Part shown: piece after piece, positions 39,733 to 43,560 of the stretch
How positions within the stretch are numbered: the stretch's first letter is position 1
Layout: every line of letters starts with the position of its first letter
Origin: an uncultured Ellagibacter sp.
GTDB taxonomy: Bacteria; Actinomycetota; Coriobacteriia; Coriobacteriales; Eggerthellaceae
DNA length: 43,560 nucleotides
Direction of reading: 5' to 3'
Assembly (NCBI RefSeq): GCF_934636505.1
Contig: NZ_CAKUAL010000012.1
Location: forward strand, 1-43,560
Position numbers and translations under genes: made by a program
Notes under the pieces: generated by a model
The model's database searches: none
What the model saw: the letters and a program-made list of their open reading frames with translations, nothing else
Told to the model about the DNA's origin: nothing

Positions 39733-40443
39733 GTGTCCGAACGTATTTACCTTGCCGACGACGACGAGAATATTCGCGAGTTGATTGCGGCGTTCCTTTC
39801 CCAGGAGGGCTTCGAGGTGCAGTCCTTCGACAATGGGACGAGCCTGATGGAGGCTTGCGGAAAAAGCATGCCCGACCTGGTTATACTTGACGTCATGATG
39901 CCTGGGGTCGATGGGCTTGCGGCGTGCTCGACGCTTCGCCGCGACCACGCTGATCTGCCTATCGTCATCGTGTCGGCAAAGGACAGCCCCTACGATCGTG
40001 TGACGGGGCTTACGCTTGGCAGCGACGATTACCTGGTGAAACCGTTCCTTCCGATTGAGCTCGTCGCTCGCGTCAAGGCGATTTTGCGGCGTGCGCGCAA
40101 CCACGGGTCCCCGCCTGTTGCCGAGCTTGCGCCGCGGAAGCTCTCCTTCGGCACGCTCGACCTTTTCCCCGGGCGACGCGACGCGCTTCTGGGTGGCAAT
40201 CCGATTTCGCTTACGCCGACGGAGTTCGATTTCCTGACATACCTGGTTGAGCGTCAAGACAGGGCGGTGAGCAGGGAGGAATTGCTGAAAGCGCTCTGGG
40301 GCATCGATTGGCAGGCCGACACCCGCGTAGCTGACGACCTGGTGAAGCGCCTGCGCCGTAAGCTCCGAGCCGCTGGCGGCGGCGTGAACGTGGAGACCGT
40401 TTGGGGCTTCGGGTTCCGCATCTCTGCAGAGGAACGCGAATGA
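39733..40443 (+). CDS. OmpR/PhoB-family response regulator
   Basis: The 236-residue regulator has a receiver domain (LADDDENIRELI, phospho-acceptor Asp53 in VILDVMMPG, VSAKDS, DYLVKPF) and a C-terminal winged helix of the OmpR type (LSFGTLDLFP, SLTPTEFDFLTYLVERQDRA, VADDLVKRLRRKL, VETVWGFGFRI). The GTG at 39733 follows GAGGA; an in-frame GTG seven codons earlier is less well placed. It overlaps the kinase start by four bases (ATGA), so both are coupled. Its own promoter carries 11-bp-spaced repeats, which suggests autoregulation. Confidence 0.93.
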   Translation: MSERIYLADDDENIRELIAAFLSQEGFEVQSFDNGTSLMEACGKSMPDLVILDVMMPGVDGLAACSTLRRDHADLPIVIVSAKDSPYDRVTGLTLGSDDYLVKPFLPIELVARVKAILRRARNHGSPPVAELAPRKLSFGTLDLFPGRRDALLGGNPISLTPTEFDFLTYLVERQDRAVSREELLKALWGIDWQADTRVADDLVKRLRRKLRAAGGGVNVETVWGFGFRISAEERE

Positions 40444-41876
40444 GCCGCTTTGCCGAGCGTTGCGGGAAACAGCGTGTTCTCGTGCGGCTTCTCATCCCTG
40501 CCGTGGCCCTTTTGCTTTTGCCTCCCCTATCGTGCTTCGTTTTCCACGTAAGCGCAACGCGCTATGCGTATTCGGAAGCCGAGCGGGAGCTTTCCGCTTT
40601 GCAGCAGCAGATAGAACCCCTGCTTGAAAGCGGACTTTCGGGGGAGGGCGCCGACGGTGCGGCGGAAGCGTTGGGCGATAGTACGCAAGCCTTCTTGAAG
40701 GGGGCGGGGGTTACCGCCTCGCAGCTGGGCGGCAATGCGCGTCTTTTGATATTGTCGAATGCGATGAAGGTGGTGTACCCGCGCAACGAGCAGCTTCGCG
40801 AGGATGTTGCGCCCCTCGCCGCCGATTTCGCGCGGTATTTCCAGGAGAATGGGGCGATCGAGAGCGATTCTATCGAGCTTTCGGCAAGCGATGGCGAAAC
40901 GTATCTTGCTGCTAGCTACGACCCTCCTTCCGGCGCGCACAACCTGGCCCATGTGATCGTCTATTGCCCGACCTCGCATATCGGCGAGTGGGTGGAGGCC
41001 TCCTCGCTTCTCGTTCTGGGCGTATCGTCGGTCTTTGCCCTGGTCGTGCTTGTGGCGCTTGTGGCGACGGCGCGCAGCATCACGCGTCCTCTTGCGCGTC
41101 TTTGCCGCGGCGCTGAGCGTATCGGCGCGGGCGATTTCGTCGAGATTGCGCCGACGTTCGGGCTTGGCGAGCTTGAAGAGCTGCGATGCTCCATGAACGA
41201 CATGTCGAGGCGGCTTGAGCAATCGGAGCAAAGCCAGAAGCGCTTTTTGGAAAACGTTTCCCATGAGCTGCGAAGTCCCTTGATGTCGATCGGCGGTTAC
41301 GCCCAGGGAATCGAGCGGGGCGTGTTCGATCCGCCACAACATGCTGCACGCGTCATCATGGACGAAAGCGCGCATCTTGCCGAGGTGGTCGACGGTTTGC
41401 TGTGCCTGTCGCGCCTGGAAGCCGACGTGGATTGCGCAGCGTTGTGCCCGACTGACGTGGCTGAATCGCTCAATCGCTGCGTTGATCGCGTGCGGGGCCT
41501 CGCGTCCTCGCGCGGCATCTCGATCGAGGTGAGGGAGCCTGGCTGTAAAGCGGCGGCGCTTGCGACCGACGATCTTTTCGACAAGGTTGTGGGCAACCTG
41601 CTCTCGAACGCGATTCGCTATGCGCGAAGCAAGGCGATTGTGTCTATCCGCGAGCGGGGCGATCGGGTGGAAGTGACGGTCGCCGACGACGGACCGGGGA
41701 TAGGGAAGGCCGATCTGCCCCATGTGTTCGAGCGTTGCTACAAAGGCGAAGGTGGGCATTTCGGCCTGGGCCTCTCCATCGCTCAATCGGCGGCTCAGCG
41801 AATGGGAGCGACCCTTTCCGCCGAAAACGGCAGCTCGCAAGGCGCGACGTTCACATTGTCGCTTCGCCGGGCGTAG
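40440..41876 (+). CDS. Sensor histidine kinase, partner of the OmpR-type regulator
   Basis: The 478-residue kinase has a first membrane segment at about residues 14-36, an extracytoplasmic sensor domain to about 180, a second segment at about 188-212 and then a HAMP-like linker (RSITRPLARLCRGAERIGAGD). The H-box is ENVSHELRSPL with phospho-acceptor His275. N-box GNLLSNAIRYA, G1-box VADDGPGIG and GGHFGLGLSI complete the ATPase domain. ATGA overlap with the regulator. The extracellular sensor domain is unrecognised. Because a secreted esterase is encoded divergently, a cell-envelope or substrate signal is possible. Confidence 0.93.
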   Translation: MSRFAERCGKQRVLVRLLIPAVALLLLPPLSCFVFHVSATRYAYSEAERELSALQQQIEPLLESGLSGEGADGAAEALGDSTQAFLKGAGVTASQLGGNARLLILSNAMKVVYPRNEQLREDVAPLAADFARYFQENGAIESDSIELSASDGETYLAASYDPPSGAHNLAHVIVYCPTSHIGEWVEASSLLVLGVSSVFALVVLVALVATARSITRPLARLCRGAERIGAGDFVEIAPTFGLGELEELRCSMNDMSRRLEQSEQSQKRFLENVSHELRSPLMSIGGYAQGIERGVFDPPQHAARVIMDESAHLAEVVDGLLCLSRLEADVDCAALCPTDVAESLNRCVDRVRGLASSRGISIEVREPGCKAAALATDDLFDKVVGNLLSNAIRYARSKAIVSIRERGDRVEVTVADDGPGIGKADLPHVFERCYKGEGGHFGLGLSIAQSAAQRMGATLSAENGSSQGATFTLSLRRA

Positions 41877-41893
41877 GGCGGGGGAATCCCGCC
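41877..41893. other. Short GGCGGG/CCCGCC hairpin after the kinase
   Basis: A 6-bp stem with a 5-nt loop directly after the kinase stop, with no T tract. It may slow or end transcription weakly before lysA. Confidence 0.3.
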
Positions 41894-42002
41894 TGCCTTC
41901 GGCTCCTTCCCTATAAAACGCGTGCATTTTACGAATGGGAAATACTTGCTCATCGCCCAAATGATAGACTGGGAAAATTCCACAGCATCAGAAAGGACAG
42001 CT

Positions 42003-43358
42003 ATGTCTCTCCCAGCATCCGATACTAGCAAGCAGCCCGACAACCTCACCACCATGGATTTGGGCGAGGTTCTTCCCCGCACGGCCGAGGTTCGCGATAA
42101 CCACCTGTTCATCGGCGGTGTTGACATGGTGAAGCTCGCGCGCGAGGAAGGCACCGCGCTCTACGTGTTCGACGAGGCCGATCTTCGTTGGCGCATGGAA
42201 ACCTACCGCGAGGCGTTTCGCTCGCGCTACGAGAACTCCGACGTCATCTACGCTTCGAAGGCGTTCCTCAACAAGGAAGTCGTGCGCATTGTGAATGAGG
42301 AGGGGCTTTGCCTCGACGTGTCGGGCGGCGGCGAGCTCGCCTGCGCCCAGATGGCGGGCTTCCCGATGGAGCGCGTCTTCGTGCACGGCAACAACAAGAC
42401 GCCCGCTGAGCTGCGCGAAGCCATCTCCGCAGGTGTGGGCCGCATCGTGGTCGACAGCCGCATCGAGCTTGCCCGCGTGTCCGAAATCGCCGGCGAGCTT
42501 GGCGTCGAGCAGGCCATCTACATGCGCATCACGCCCGGCGTCGAGGCCGACACGCACGAGTACATCCGCACGGGCTGCGAGGACTCTAAGTTCGGCTTCA
42601 CCATGCTCGACGACTTCGCGTTCAAGTGCGTGAAGGACGCCATCGAGGCGCCCAACGTGAAGCTCGTCGGTTTCCACTGCCATATCGGCTCGCAGATCTT
42701 CGCGCTCCACTCGTTCCGCGAGGCCGCGCAGGTCATGATCGAGTTCATCGCGCGCGTCCAGAAGGAATACGGCATCGAGATTCCCGAGCTCGACCTGGGC
42801 GGCGGTCTGGGCGTGGCCTACCTCGCGACCGACAAGCCCTCCTCGATCGACGATTTCGCGGAATGCACGACGCGTGCCGTCAAGGACTTCTGCGCCGAAT
42901 ACGGCGTGCCCGAGCCGCGCATTCTCGTCGAGCCTGGTCGCAGCCTTGTCGCCAACGCCGGCGTCACGCTCTACACCGTGGGCATCCTTAAAACCCTGCC
43001 CGGCATCCGCAAGTACGTCGCCATCGACGGTGGCATGTCCGACAACATCCGCACGGCGCTCTACCACGCCGACTACGAGCCCGTGATCGCCAACAAGGCG
43101 GGCGAGCCGCGCACCGAAATCGTCACGCTGTGCGGCAAGCACTGCGAAAGCGGCGACGCGGTCGTCATCGACATGCCCATCCAGCATCCGGAAATCGGCG
43201 ACATCGCGTGCGTGTTCACAACGGGCGCGTACTGCTCTACCATGTCTAGCAACTACAATGGCCAGCCCAAGCCGGCGGTGGTGTTCGTGAAAGATGGTGC
43301 CGCCCGCGTCGTCACGCGCCGCGAGACCTATGCCGACCTCTACGCCCGCGACATCTAG
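42003..43358 (+). CDS. lysA: Diaminopimelate decarboxylase
   Basis: LysA removes a carboxyl group from meso-diaminopimelate to give lysine. The 451-residue PLP enzyme of the alanine-racemase fold III has the Schiff-base Lys86 in VIYASKAF, SGGGELACA, VFVHGNNKT, GFHCHIGSQIF with the stacking His, the DLGGGLGVAY phosphate loop, VEPGRSLVANAG, and the GKHCESGD motif whose Cys reaches into the partner active site. The ~40-residue N-terminal extension is longer than in E. coli but common. ATG 42003 follows GAAAGGA. It is followed at nine bases by hom, an operon common to many actinobacteria. Confidence 0.95.
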   Translation: MSLPASDTSKQPDNLTTMDLGEVLPRTAEVRDNHLFIGGVDMVKLAREEGTALYVFDEADLRWRMETYREAFRSRYENSDVIYASKAFLNKEVVRIVNEEGLCLDVSGGGELACAQMAGFPMERVFVHGNNKTPAELREAISAGVGRIVVDSRIELARVSEIAGELGVEQAIYMRITPGVEADTHEYIRTGCEDSKFGFTMLDDFAFKCVKDAIEAPNVKLVGFHCHIGSQIFALHSFREAAQVMIEFIARVQKEYGIEIPELDLGGGLGVAYLATDKPSSIDDFAECTTRAVKDFCAEYGVPEPRILVEPGRSLVANAGVTLYTVGILKTLPGIRKYVAIDGGMSDNIRTALYHADYEPVIANKAGEPRTEIVTLCGKHCESGDAVVIDMPIQHPEIGDIACVFTTGAYCSTMSSNYNGQPKPAVVFVKDGAARVVTRRETYADLYARDI

Positions 43359-43367
43359 GAGGACCTT

Positions 43368-43560
43368 ATGACCATCAAGCTCGGACTCGTCGGCACCGGC
43401 ACGGTCGGTGGCGGTTGCATCGACATCCTTCAGAAGCACAAGGAGGACTTCAAGCGCCATTACGGCATCGATGTGGAGCTTGCCCGCGTCTGCTCGCGCG
43501 ACCCCGAGCAGGCCAAAGCCCATGGTGTGAGCGACCTGTTCACGCTGGACTACCATGACA
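43368..43560 (+). CDS. hom: Homoserine dehydrogenase, N-terminal part (cut by window end)
   Basis: The first 64 residues include the NAD(P)-binding signature LGLVGTGTVGGG, then ILQKHKEDFKRHYG and the segment ELARVCSRDPEQA. This is the start of homoserine dehydrogenase, which leads from aspartate semialdehyde to threonine and methionine. Start ATG 43368 follows AGGAGGACC. The rest lies outside the window, so the C-terminal ACT domain cannot be checked. It is co-transcribed with lysA by position. Confidence 0.9.
   Translation, partial: MTIKLGLVGTGTVGGGCIDILQKHKEDFKRHYGIDVELARVCSRDPEQAKAHGVSDLFTLDYHD

Noticed and set aside
1..43560. CRISPR array, rRNA genes, prophage or transposase genes
   Set aside because: No regularly spaced identical repeats with unique spacers, no rRNA sequences, and no integrase, transposase or phage structural genes were seen on either strand.

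Overview
The window is about 43.5 kb of GC-rich DNA with dense, mostly plus-strand genes. Strong GGAGG-type ribosome sites, GTG and TTG starts, the gene set and the protein flavour suggest a Coriobacteriia genome, most likely family Eggerthellaceae (Slackia, Eggerthella or Gordonibacter-like anaerobes). The genus cannot be fixed from the sequence alone. Most of the window is chromosomal housekeeping and metabolism, interrupted by a few accessory islands.

Layout. 1-4.8 kb: tail of an unidentified gene, tRNA-Leu(CAA), an M20 dipeptidase (PepV type), a LytTR response regulator and a stand-alone glucose-6-phosphate isomerase of the transaldolase-fusion type. 4.8-9.3 kb: hydrogenase maturation genes hypF-hypC-hypD, then a short DtxR/MntR-like regulator. 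9.4-13.7 kb: an FtsB/DivIC-like septum protein, a Ppx/GppA phosphatase, tRNA-Leu(UAA), a polyprenyl diphosphate synthase and a peptidoglycan-binding-domain protein. 13.7-20.1 kb: leuC-leuD bracketed by two very short secreted ORFs that look like gene remnants, followed by repeat-rich DNA and a hipBA toxin-antitoxin module that lies between two copies of a ~205-bp direct repeat. 20.1-26.9 kb: two PLP sulfur-amino-acid enzymes (MetB/MetC and PatB types), a zinc-ribbon protein on the minus strand, leuB, a HIT protein and a NifX-like protein. 27-30 kb: an orphan 1007-residue protein with TPR-like helices.

30.4-37.4 kb is the most distinctive locus. It holds an MFS transporter, a cytoplasmic molybdopterin oxidoreductase related to acetylene hydratase and the gut catechol dehydroxylases, and a small ferredoxin-like subunit. 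A second MFS transporter, a zinc-ribbon protein, a TetR regulator with an obvious dyad operator and a MoaE-like molybdopterin synthase subunit follow. I read it as an uptake, reductive transformation and cofactor-supply module for an unknown aromatic or other small substrate.

37.5-41.9 kb: a secreted protein that joins a formylglycine-generating-enzyme-like domain, a fibronectin-III-like linker and a serine esterase. It is divergent from an OmpR-family two-component system whose own promoter region holds 11-bp-phased direct repeats. The window ends with lysA and the start of hom (lysine and threonine/methionine pathways). Together the leu, lysA, hom, MetB/MetC and PatB genes show amino-acid biosynthetic capacity. 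The hyp genes, the NifX-like protein and the molybdoenzyme point to an anaerobe rich in metalloenzymes.
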